Assembly (NCBI GenBank): GCA_023423655.1
Contig: JAFAFE010000005.1
Span: 496,001-560,000, forward strand
Direction: 5' to 3'
Origin: Pseudomonadota bacterium
GTDB lineage: Bacteria > Pseudomonadota > Alphaproteobacteria > Sphingomonadales > Sphingomonadaceae
Length of the DNA stretch: 64,000 bases
Shown: positions 17,411 to 24,819 of the stretch, one piece after another
Numbering within the stretch: the stretch's first letter is position 1
How the letters are laid out: the number at the start of each line of letters is the position of its first letter
Notes under the pieces: model-generated
Told to the model about the DNA's origin: nothing
Seen by the model: only the letters and a program-made list of their open reading frames with translations
The model's database searches: none
Made by a program: the position numbers and the translations under genes

Positions 17411-20400
17411 ATGTCGAATTTCGCGCGCAGCCCCATCACGGCAGTCCTAGGCCCCACCAACACCGGCAAGACCCATCTCGCTGTCGAGCGTTTATGCGCC
17501 CATGCGAGCGGGATCATGGGCTTTCCGTTGCGGCTTCTGGCGCGTGAAATTTATGACCGGGTGGTCGCCATCAAAGGCGAAGCGCAGGTCGGCCTCATTA
17601 CGGGCGAGGAAAAAATCCTCCCCAAAACGGCCAAATATCTGCTCACCACGGTCGAATCGATGCCGATGGAACAGCAAGCCGCTTTTGTCGCAGTCGATGA
17701 GGTCCAATTGGGCAGCGATGCCGAACGTGGCCATATATTCACCGACCGGCTGTTGCGCGCGCGCGGCTATGCCGAAACCATGTTTTTGGGGTCGGACAGC
17801 ATGGGCAGCCTTGTGCGCAAGCTCGTCCCCGATGCCGAAATCATCAGCCGCCCGCGCTTTTCGACGCTCACTTATGCGGGGCATAAGAAACTGTCCCGCC
17901 TCCCCCGCCGCTCGGCCATCGTCGCGTTCAGCGCCGAGGAAGTCTATGCCATTGCCGAAGCTTTGCGCCGGTTGCGCGGCGGCGCGGCGGTGGTGATGGG
18001 CGCGCTGTCCCCGCGCACCCGCAACGCACAGGTCGCAATGTTCCAGGCGGGCGAAGTGGATTATCTCGTCGCGACCGACGCTATCGGAATGGGGTTGAAC
18101 CTCAACGTCAACCATGTCGCTTTTGCCTCGCTCGCTAAATTTGACGGGCGCAGGCAAAGACGGCTGACCATCGCGGAAATGGCGCAAATTGCCGGACGCG
18201 CAGGCCGTCACCAACAGGATGGCACATTCGGCACGGTCGGCAATGCCGCGGGCGCGGCCTTCACGCCGGAAGAGATTGAAGCGATTGAAGAGCATCGCTT
18301 CCCGCGCCTCGACAAGCTTTACTGGCGGCGCGGCGATCCTGCGATGGACAGCATCGACGCGCTGATCGCCGATCTGGAAGAAGCGCCGGACCGCCCCGAA
18401 CTCATGCCCGCGCCGCAAGCAATTGACTTGGCCGTCCTCAAACGGCTTGCCGATGAAGATGATGTGCGATCCCACACCCGCAATGCCAATATGGTCGCGC
18501 GGCTCTGGGATGTGTGCGGCGTGCCCGACTTCCTCAAAATGGGCGCAGACCATCATGCGCGCTTCGTCCACCGCTTGTGGCAATATCGGAGCGGCCAGAA
18601 TGGTGGCGGGCTTGGCGGCCATGTCGATGGCGGCTGGTTTGCCGACCAGTTGGCGCGGCTTGACCGCACCGATGGCGATGTCGAAACCCTGTCGGCGCGT
18701 ATCGCGGGGGTGAGGACATGGTGCTATATCGCCCACCGCCCCGGCTGGCTGTTAAACGCCGAAGATATGGCTATCCGCGCGCGCCTCGTTGAAGCGCGGC
18801 TGTCCGATGCGCTGCACGAACGGCTGACCCAGCGTTTCGTCGACCGGCGTACCTCGGTGTTGCTGCGCGCGCTTGGTGAAAACAACAAAGCCTTGGCGGT
18901 GACGGTAACTGCGGATAATGCAGTTCTGGTTGAAGGTGAAGAAATAGGCGTGTTGCACGGTTTCCGCTTTGTCGCGGACAAGGCCGCGCGCGCGTCGGAT
19001 CATCGTTTATTACTCGCTGCTGCGGAGAAACATTTGTCGGAAGAATATGCAAAGCGGGCTGCGGCCCTTGCCGAAGCCCCGGATAAGGAACTTATCCTCA
19101 AGACCGAGCCTGATGCTGCGCCGGTCATCCTGTGGCAGGATGATGTGGTGGCCGAACTCGCCAAAGGCGGGAGCTTGCTTGCGCCCACCGTGCAGATTGA
19201 CCGCAATTTGCGCGGCGTCACCAATAACCAGCAGCAAGACGCAATCCGCCAGCGGCTGACCGCTTGGCTGGAAGCGCAGATTGCAACGCATCTGGCCGCG
19301 CTCGCCAAGACGGCGGCGCTTGCCGGTGATGCGACCAGCAGCGCGGCCTTGCGCGGGTTTTTGGCCCCCTTTGCCGATCAGGGCGGGATTATGCCGCGCG
19401 CTGAATTGGATAGCGCCTTGGCCGCCTTGTCGCCGGAGGACCGCGCGGCGATGAAGCCCATCGGGCTTCTCGTCGGATCGCTCGACCTGTTCCAGCCCGC
19501 CGTGCTGAAACCCGAACCCGCGCGCTGGCGCATGGCGCTCATGTCCTTATGGCATGGCCAGCCGATGGGGACCGTTCCGCCCGCAGGCGCAGTGCGGCTG
19601 GTAAGCGATGATCCGGCGGTGCGTGGCGGGGCAAAGCGTGCAGGTTTCCGCTCCTTGGGTCCGCTTCTATTGCGCATCGACATGATCGAACGTGTTGCGC
19701 GTCACGCCCATGAAGCGCGGGTCAAGGCCGAGGCAGCCCGTGCGCCTACCGACCGCCGCACCCGTGTGGTGGTGGCGCTCGATCCCGCGTTCGCAACCTC
19801 GCTGGGGCTTGATGCCGATGCTTATGCGAAATTGCTGTCGATGCTCGGTTTCCGCCGCGCGCCGATGGAGGCTGCGGACTTGGTCGACGCGCCGCAGGGC
19901 GATGCCGCAGAAGCGCCGGTTGAAGCACCGGTTGCAGCCACGCCGGACGAGGCCGGAGAAGCTGTAACGGAACAGGCGGCGGAAACGCCTGCCCCTGAAG
20001 CTGGTGCTGACACGGTGCAGGAAACTGCGTCCGCAGAAGAGGCCGCCCCCGTTGCAGCGTACACCGCGCCGGATGCTGCCGAAACCGACGCCGCCGAATC
20101 CTCGCCCGCCGAAACTATATCTGACGCACCGGCCGAACCCGCAATGGGCTGGGCCTGGCATGGCCGCGTCAAGGAGCATCTGGGCCGCGACCGCAAAGGG
20201 CCGCCGCGCCGCAATCCGCGCCAGCATGAAGCGCGCGGGGACCGCCGCGATGGCGACGCGCGCCGTGACCGGCCTTCGGGGCCCCGGCGGGGTGGCAAGC
20301 CGGGGCAAGCCAATCCGCGCGGCGGCTCCGGCCGTCCGGCGCATAATGCTGCCCCGCCGCGTCCGATCGAGCATAGCCCCTTTGCCGCGCTCGCCGCCTT

Positions 20401-20566
20401 GCTTCCGGCCAAAGCGGCGGAACCGGCCAATGCTAAAAAGCGCACCAAGCCCAAAAAGCCGAAGCCCAAGGGCGACACGCCTGCGACCGGAAATGCGGCA
20501 CCCGACAGCGTGGCCCTGCCGCAAACCGGTGCTTCCGAACCAAAGGCTGAACCCACCACCGAATGA
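17411..20566 (+). CDS. SUV3-like DEAD/DEAH RNA helicase with long C-terminal tail
   Basis: 1051-residue superfamily 2 helicase of the mitochondrial SUV3 type. Seen: motif I GPTNTGKTH (14-22), motif II VDEVQLG, motif V ATDAIGMGLNLNV and motif VI QIAGRAGRH, then a helical region. The C-terminal roughly 230 residues are disordered, first Ala/Glu/Pro-rich, then Arg/Gly-rich (RRDGDARRDR, GKPGQANPRGG), ending Lys/Pro-rich, which suggests RNA binding. In mitochondria SUV3 works with a 3'-5' exonuclease in RNA decay; a similar role here is inference. Its stop overlaps the S4-domain gene by 4 bp. Confidence 0.9.
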   Translation: MSNFARSPITAVLGPTNTGKTHLAVERLCAHASGIMGFPLRLLAREIYDRVVAIKGEAQVGLITGEEKILPKTAKYLLTTVESMPMEQQAAFVAVDEVQLGSDAERGHIFTDRLLRARGYAETMFLGSDSMGSLVRKLVPDAEIISRPRFSTLTYAGHKKLSRLPRRSAIVAFSAEEVYAIAEALRRLRGGAAVVMGALSPRTRNAQVAMFQAGEVDYLVATDAIGMGLNLNVNHVAFASLAKFDGRRQRRLTIAEMAQIAGRAGRHQQDGTFGTVGNAAGAAFTPEEIEAIEEHRFPRLDKLYWRRGDPAMDSIDALIADLEEAPDRPELMPAPQAIDLAVLKRLADEDDVRSHTRNANMVARLWDVCGVPDFLKMGADHHARFVHRLWQYRSGQNGGGLGGHVDGGWFADQLARLDRTDGDVETLSARIAGVRTWCYIAHRPGWLLNAEDMAIRARLVEARLSDALHERLTQRFVDRRTSVLLRALGENNKALAVTVTADNAVLVEGEEIGVLHGFRFVADKAARASDHRLLLAAAEKHLSEEYAKRAAALAEAPDKELILKTEPDAAPVILWQDDVVAELAKGGSLLAPTVQIDRNLRGVTNNQQQDAIRQRLTAWLEAQIATHLAALAKTAALAGDATSSAALRGFLAPFADQGGIMPRAELDSALAALSPEDRAAMKPIGLLVGSLDLFQPAVLKPEPARWRMALMSLWHGQPMGTVPPAGAVRLVSDDPAVRGGAKRAGFRSLGPLLLRIDMIERVARHAHEARVKAEAARAPTDRRTRVVVALDPAFATSLGLDADAYAKLLSMLGFRRAPMEAADLVDAPQGDAAEAPVEAPVAATPDEAGEAVTEQAAETPAPEAGADTVQETASAEEAAPVAAYTAPDAAETDAAESSPAETISDAPAEPAMGWAWHGRVKEHLGRDRKGPPRRNPRQHEARGDRRDGDARRDRPSGPRRGGKPGQANPRGGSGRPAHNAAPPRPIEHSPFAALAALLPAKAAEPANAKKRTKPKKPKPKGDTPATGNAAPDSVALPQTGASEPKAEPTTE

Positions 20567-20838
20567 TTGCCGCTCCCCCGACCGCCCCGTCGCTGCGCCT
20601 CGACAAGCTGCTTTGGCACCTCCGGTTCGCCAAAAGCCGCAGCGTTGCGCACGCGATGGTCGAGCGCGGGCATATCCGGCTCAACGGGCGGCGGGTCGAA
20701 AAGGCAAGTTGCGCGGTGCGCGCAGGCGATGTGCTGACCCTGCCGCTTGGCGAGGAGGTGCGCGTCATCCGCCTGCGCACCCTCCCTGCCCGCCGTGGTC
20801 CGCCAAGCGAGGCGCAGGCCTGTTACGAACAGATTTGA
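20563..20838 (+). CDS. S4 domain RNA-binding protein (Hsp15-like)
   Basis: 91-residue protein whose N-terminal half is an S4 fold: LRLDKLLWHLRFAKSRS, then MVERGHIRLNGRRV and VRAGDVLTLPL. This resembles HslR (Hsp15), which binds 50S subunits carrying stalled nascent chains. Overlap with the SUV3-like helicase (ATGA) makes a two-gene RNA metabolism unit. The C-terminal tail is Arg/Pro-rich and shorter than in E. coli HslR. Confidence 0.88.
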   Translation: MIAAPPTAPSLRLDKLLWHLRFAKSRSVAHAMVERGHIRLNGRRVEKASCAVRAGDVLTLPLGEEVRVIRLRTLPARRGPPSEAQACYEQI

Positions 20839-20862
20839 CTTGAATTTTAGCGCATCACGGTT

Positions 20863-21414
20863 TCAGGCCGCGCTTTCTTCTGCCGGATAGATGACCGTCT
20901 TGTCGGGCCGGATGACCGCTCCGGAAGTCATGGTTGCGGGGACAATCTTGCCCAAACCCATAATGTGGAACACGCTTTTGCCATGCGCCAGCAGATTGTC
21001 GGCTATCAAGCGGCGGTGGCAACGCCACCACACGGCTTCGGAACACATGACCGCGCAGACCCGTTCCGCCCCGTACGCCATCAACCGCTCCAGCCCTTCG
21101 CGGAACGCCTCCGTCAGCGCATAATCGGCATAATGGTGAAAGCTGCGATTGTCCCAAAAACCGTTAAGCCCGGCAGGCACATCGCGCGTCTTCCCCCGCA
21201 ATCCGCCCAGCGCCGCCTCATGGACATAGCCGATCTGCAAGGCTTCGAGCGCGCGGCCTAAAGCCTCTGTGTTAAATTGCGGATTGGCGCGCGACATCGG
21301 GATTTTGCGCACATCGACGAGGCGCGCCACCGACACCTGCTGTAACAGCGCGACAAACTCCACCAAGGTCCGGGTGGAATGGCCAATCGTATAAAAAGGC
21401 AGCGCCTCTGCCAT
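20863..21414 (-). CDS. DUF488 domain-containing protein
   Basis: 183 residues with the family pattern YTIGHSTRTLVEFVALLQ at the start, LVDVRKIPMSRANPQFN, and a C-terminal VWWRCHRRLIADNLL with Cys-His near a helix. DUF488 proteins are widespread cytoplasmic proteins without a settled function, sometimes grouped with nucleic-acid modification genes. It precedes no obvious partner; the neighbouring DUF2945 gene is 13 bp upstream in the same direction, so the two may be one unit. Confidence 0.88.
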   Translation of the reverse strand: MAEALPFYTIGHSTRTLVEFVALLQQVSVARLVDVRKIPMSRANPQFNTEALGRALEALQIGYVHEAALGGLRGKTRDVPAGLNGFWDNRSFHHYADYALTEAFREGLERLMAYGAERVCAVMCSEAVWWRCHRRLIADNLLAHGKSVFHIMGLGKIVPATMTSGAVIRPDKTVIYPAEESAA

Positions 21415-21427
21415 TACAACTGCGCCA

Positions 21428-21637
21428 TCATATCAACGTCAGCGCGCTGCCTTTATGCGCGGAGATATGGTCGCTTTTGTCGCTCTTTATCTCATATTGC
21501 GGATCATCTTGGCGCGCATGGTGGGTGTAGCCTTTATAGTCGAAATCGCGCGTGTGGACTTTGACGATGACACCGGACACAAAACCCGCTTCGGAATTCC
21601 AGCGGACATGGTCGCCGACCTTGAACCTTTCTGTCAT
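21428..21637 (-). CDS. DUF2945 (HVA1/Tudor-like) small protein
   Basis: 69 residues starting MTERFKVGDHVRWNSEAG, with DYKGYTHHAR, QYEIKSDKSDH and a final AHKGSAL. This is the DUF2945 family, a small SH3/Tudor-like barrel of unknown function often annotated as hypervirulence-associated. A GAGGAGG ribosome site precedes the start. It is likely co-transcribed with the DUF488 gene. Confidence 0.88.
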   Translation of the reverse strand: MTERFKVGDHVRWNSEAGFVSGVIVKVHTRDFDYKGYTHHARQDDPQYEIKSDKSDHISAHKGSALTLI

Positions 21638-21723
21638 GGGTCTGCCTCCTCATGAAGCTCAACGGTGTTGCGTGCGATTGTTTCCGCCGAAACGGCCTGA
21701 CGCAGGGGAAATGCGGTTTCAAA

Positions 21724-21740
21724 TTGAAAGTGATTCGCAA
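21724..21740. promoter_or_regulatory. Weak Fur-like box candidate between DUF2945 and fdxA
   Basis: TTGAAAGTGATTCGCAA is an imperfect 17-bp palindrome resembling iron-responsive (Fur-type) sites in alphaproteobacteria. Only about five of eight half-site positions match, so this is tentative. Confidence 0.2.
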
Positions 21741-21826
21741 CAAGCCCTTCCCCGTTGACGGGAGGAAATCACAGGCATAGGTGCGAAGAAATACGCAAGT
21801 GTGCGCCAGAATAACAGGAGTATCCC

Positions 21827-22165
21827 ATGACCTATGTCGTCACCGAAGCCTGCATCAAGTGCAAGTATATGGATTGCGTCGAGGTTTGTCCGGTCGATTG
21901 CTTCTATGAGGGCGAAAATATGCTGGTCATCAATCCCAGCGAGTGCATTGATTGCGGCGTGTGCGAACCCGAATGTCCCGCCGAAGCGATCCTGCCCGAC
22001 ACCGAAAATGGTCTGGAAAAATGGCTGGAGCTCAATAACACTTACTCCGCGCAATGGCCGAACATCACCACCAAGGGCGAACAACCCGCCGATGCCGACG
22101 AATTTAAGGGCGTCGAAAACAAGTTCGAACAATTTTTCTCCGCCGAACCCGGCAAGGGCGATTGA
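21827..22165 (+). CDS. fdxA: Seven-iron ferredoxin FdxA
   Basis: 112-residue [3Fe-4S][4Fe-4S] ferredoxin. Cysteines 9, 12, 17, 21, 25, 40, 43, 46 and 50 fit the Azotobacter FdI pattern: C9, C17 and C50 for the 3Fe cluster, and C21, C40, C43 and C46 for the 4Fe cluster. The C-terminal half (WLELNNTYSAQWPNIT) is also typical of the FdxA family. It is a low-potential electron carrier in the cytoplasm. AGGAG precedes the start. A 141-bp repeat element follows 34 bp after the stop. Confidence 0.96.
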   Translation: MTYVVTEACIKCKYMDCVEVCPVDCFYEGENMLVINPSECIDCGVCEPECPAEAILPDTENGLEKWLELNNTYSAQWPNITTKGEQPADADEFKGVENKFEQFFSAEPGKGD

Positions 22166-22199
22166 GGTCGGGTTAGCGCAATAATAATGCGCCCCCCAT

Positions 22200-22340
22200 C
22201 CCCTCCCGTTTACGGGAGGGGCAACGGAGCCTTAGGAATTTTACGCGCAAGCGAAAATTCTTAGGCGTAGTCGGGGAGGGCTTTGGTTTACACTACGGGA
22301 GCTGACATGCCCTCCCCCCACCCCTCCCGCACGCGGGAGG
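22200..22340 (+). repeat. 141-bp multi-hairpin intergenic element, copy A
   Basis: It begins with the hairpin CCCCTCCCG/CGGGAGGGG, continues with CAACGGAGCCTTAGGAATTT, an internal imperfect inverted repeat (TTAGGAATTTT with AAAATTCTTAGG), then GGGGAGGGC paired with GCCCTCCCC, and ends with a second CCTCCCGC/GCGGGAGG hairpin. The same architecture is found at 38180-38320 and 40731-40872. This copy is the most diverged and follows fdxA. Confidence 0.85.
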
Positions 22341-22342
22341 AA

Positions 22343-22580
22343 GCCTTCAAACAAACCCCTTAAAACCAACCATTTTCCTGTCACCGCGCACGAATAATGC
22401 GGGGGGTGGAAATTTTATGACGAATCTGTTAAAAGACTCGCAAGTGCATGGACTTGTCACTGTCTGTGCGGGAGTCGCAATTTGTCATTTTGCCGGATGT
22501 ATACAGCTTCAACCCCCTGCATTTGCGGGGCGGTGCATGGTTGCGTCCCGGCTCTATCATAACAGAAAGGTTTATCGAAT
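22343..22580 (+). other. Upstream region of carD, no gene seen
   Basis: Together with copy A this makes a 415-bp non-coding stretch. It must hold the carD promoter, but I see no clear -35/-10 pair and no convincing reading frame. AGAAAGG lies shortly before the carD start. Confidence 0.5.
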
Positions 22581-23111
22581 ATGGCTGCCAAGGCGCTGTC
22601 TTTCGACGTGGGCGATTATGTAGTTTATCCCAAGCATGGGGTCGGCCGCGTGATCGAACTGATGAACCAGGAAATCGCAGGGATGCAGTTGGAACTGTAT
22701 GTCCTTCGTTTCGAAAAGGAAAAAATGACCTTGCGCGTTCCGACCAACAAGGCGGAAAGCGTCGGTATGCGTAAGCTGTCTTCGGACAAAACGCTCAAGG
22801 AAGCGTTGGATGTCCTGAAGACCAAGCCCAAGGTCAAGCGCACCATGTGGTCGCGCCGCGCACAGGAATATGAAGCCAAGATCAATTCGGGCGACCTTGT
22901 GTCGATTGCCGAAGTGACCCGCGACCTGTTCCGCGCCGACGACCAGCCCGAACAAAGCTATTCGGAACGCCAGATTTTCGAAGCCGCATCGAGCCGCCTC
23001 GCGCGCGAATTGGCGGCGATGGAAGAAACCGACGAGCCGAGCGCATTGAAGAAGATTCTTGAAATCCTCAACAAATATGCGCCGCAATATTATGCGGAAA
23101 AAGCGGAATAA
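22581..23111 (+). CDS. carD: CarD family transcriptional regulator
   Basis: 176 residues. The N-terminal Tudor-like RNA polymerase interaction domain (DVGDYVVYPKHGVGRV at 9-24, then ELYVLRFEKEKMTLRVP) binds the beta subunit. The helical C-terminal domain contains the conserved Trp (TMWSRRAQEYEAKINSGD) that wedges the upstream edge of the open complex. CarD stabilises open complexes, mainly at rRNA and growth-related promoters. It is monocistronic with a strong terminator. Confidence 0.96.
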   Translation: MAAKALSFDVGDYVVYPKHGVGRVIELMNQEIAGMQLELYVLRFEKEKMTLRVPTNKAESVGMRKLSSDKTLKEALDVLKTKPKVKRTMWSRRAQEYEAKINSGDLVSIAEVTRDLFRADDQPEQSYSERQIFEAASSRLARELAAMEETDEPSALKKILEILNKYAPQYYAEKAE

Positions 23112-23154
23112 GCCCGCTTAACCGGTAAGGATTTGCCTCCACTGGCAAAGCTTA

Positions 23155-23193
23155 AAGCCCGCCGGACAGCCATTGTCCGGCGGGCTTTTTTTA
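23155..23193 (+). terminator. Strong intrinsic terminator of carD
   Basis: A 15-bp perfect stem, AAAGCCCGCCGGACA with TGTCCGGCGGGCTTT, a short loop, and seven T. It lies 43 bp after the carD stop. Confidence 0.95.
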
Positions 23194-23273
23194 TGCAGAT
23201 CAGACTGTGCTAGACATATAAGACAGCGCGGTGTATGGTTAGCGCAATACACAAGCGACTCCACAGGAAGGAA

Positions 23274-24026
23274 ATGAGGATGAAGGCGAATTTTCCCGCA
23301 ACGGTCATCACGGTTATTGCCGCTATTGCCATCGGTGCCTGTAGCGCGGCGAGCAATGCGCGCCAAAGCGAAGCGGGCGGCCCCGACCCTTCCGGTTCCG
23401 CGACAAGCCGCACGATTGCTGCAACCGGCTTTAAAGCTGTCGGCCTTGGCGGCTTGGACCGCGTTACCATCAAGCAAGGTTCCGGCTTTTCGGTTATAGC
23501 GCGCGGGGCGGCCCGCGACCTTGATGACCTCGACATTGAAGTGAAGGGCGACAGCCTCTCCATCCGCCGCAAGCAGAATACGGGCTGGATGACGCACCGC
23601 CGCCCACTCGACATCGCGATTGTCATGCCCCGGCTTGAAGGCTTGTCGCTGGGTGGCTCCGGCACGATCAGCGCAGACCGTATGGCCGCCGACAGCGCCA
23701 ATCTGTCCATCGGCGGGTCGGGTGACATCAACGTCGCCGCGCTCGACGCGCGTTCGGTGCGCATGAATATCGGCGGGTCGGGCAATATTTTGGCAGCAGG
23801 CAAAGCAGGACAGGCGTCCGTCTCGGTCGCAGGCTCCGGCAATGTCAAAGCCGCCGAACTGGCCGTCGATTCCGCCGATATTTCGGTCGCAGGGTCGGGC
23901 AATGTCGCCAGCCATGTGACCGGACGCGCCAAGGTGACCGTGATGGGATCGGGCAATGTCACCCTCACCGGTGGCGCGCAATGCGACAACCGTAAAATGG
24001 GGTCCGGCTCGATCCGTTGCAGCTAA
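23274..24026 (+). CDS. DUF2807 (GIN domain) lipoprotein
   Basis: Exported beta-helical protein of the DUF2807 family (head GIN domain, putative autotransporter adhesin-like). The start at 23274 follows AGGAAGGAA. A hydrophobic signal with IAIGAC suggests a lipidated Cys near residue 22. The middle and C-terminal parts are repeats ending in GSG: SLGGSGTI, SIGGSGDI, NIGGSGNI, SVAGSGNV, SVAGSGNV and VMGSGNV, each a strand turn of a solenoid. Two late Cys residues may pair. It sits directly before a second DUF2807 gene (53 bp), pointing to a tandem duplication. Function unknown. Confidence 0.85.
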   Translation: MRMKANFPATVITVIAAIAIGACSAASNARQSEAGGPDPSGSATSRTIAATGFKAVGLGGLDRVTIKQGSGFSVIARGAARDLDDLDIEVKGDSLSIRRKQNTGWMTHRRPLDIAIVMPRLEGLSLGGSGTISADRMAADSANLSIGGSGDINVAALDARSVRMNIGGSGNILAAGKAGQASVSVAGSGNVKAAELAVDSADISVAGSGNVASHVTGRAKVTVMGSGNVTLTGGAQCDNRKMGSGSIRCS

Positions 24027-24079
24027 AAGCGTAACGGTTTTACCGGATTATTAACCAAAAAAGCTTAGGGCTGTGCGCT

Positions 24080-24805
24080 ATGAACGCAGCCCTTTCTTTT
24101 GCCTCTTTGTCCCGTGCGGCGCTGCTTGCCGTCTTGACAATGCTCGCCTCCAGCCCTGCCGCCGCCGCACAGCGCAAATATGGCACGGTCAGTTTCGAGC
24201 GAGTTGAACTGGTCGGCAATTTCAATGCCAGCATCACCGTGACCACGGGCGCGGGGGTGATCGCCGATGGCGATACCGACGCGCTGGAGCAGCTTGATGT
24301 CGTTGTGAATAATGGCACGCTCACCATCCGCGAAAAAAGGCTGAACAATGAGCGGGGGGCATCGACGCGGGCGAGCCGTCCGGTGGTTTTGACCATCCGC
24401 GCGACGGGGTTGAAACAGGTAGGCCTCGCCGGAAATGGCCGTGTCAACGTGACCGGCCTTCGCGAACAAAGCGCCGCCCTGTTCCTGCGCGGCAACGGGG
24501 AAATTACCGCGAGCGGCATCAATGTGAGCAATGCCAGCGCGATGATCGACGGGGCGGGCCGCATCGTGATGAGCGGACGCGCGCAATCGTTGAACGCTGC
24601 GCTGACAGGCGCTGCCTCGCTCGACGCCGCCGCATTGGTGACGCGCGACCTTGATGTAAATGCGCAAGGCACAGGACGCGGCAGCTTCAACGCGACGCGC
24701 CGCGCCAGCGTGACCGCAACCGGCCTTGGCGTGATTGATGTGACAGGAACCGCCGCCTGCTCGGTCAAAAATACCGGTAATGGCGAGGTTTATTGCGGCA
24801 AATAG
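24080..24805 (+). CDS. DUF2807 (GIN domain) exported protein
   Basis: 241 residues, paralogue of the preceding gene. The signal peptide (about residues 1-30) ends in SPAAAAQ with no lipobox, so this copy is soluble periplasmic or surface-exposed rather than lipidated. The solenoid repeats are more diverged: GLAGNGRV, FLRGNGEI, IDGAGRI, GTGRGSF and TGLGVIDV, ending in a CSVKNTGNGEVYC Cys pair like that in the first copy. It follows the same transcript direction; no separate promoter is evident. Function unknown. Confidence 0.85.
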   Translation: MNAALSFASLSRAALLAVLTMLASSPAAAAQRKYGTVSFERVELVGNFNASITVTTGAGVIADGDTDALEQLDVVVNNGTLTIREKRLNNERGASTRASRPVVLTIRATGLKQVGLAGNGRVNVTGLREQSAALFLRGNGEITASGINVSNASAMIDGAGRIVMSGRAQSLNAALTGAASLDAAALVTRDLDVNAQGTGRGSFNATRRASVTATGLGVIDVTGTAACSVKNTGNGEVYCGK

Positions 24806-24819
24806 GCCCGCGCGCTACT

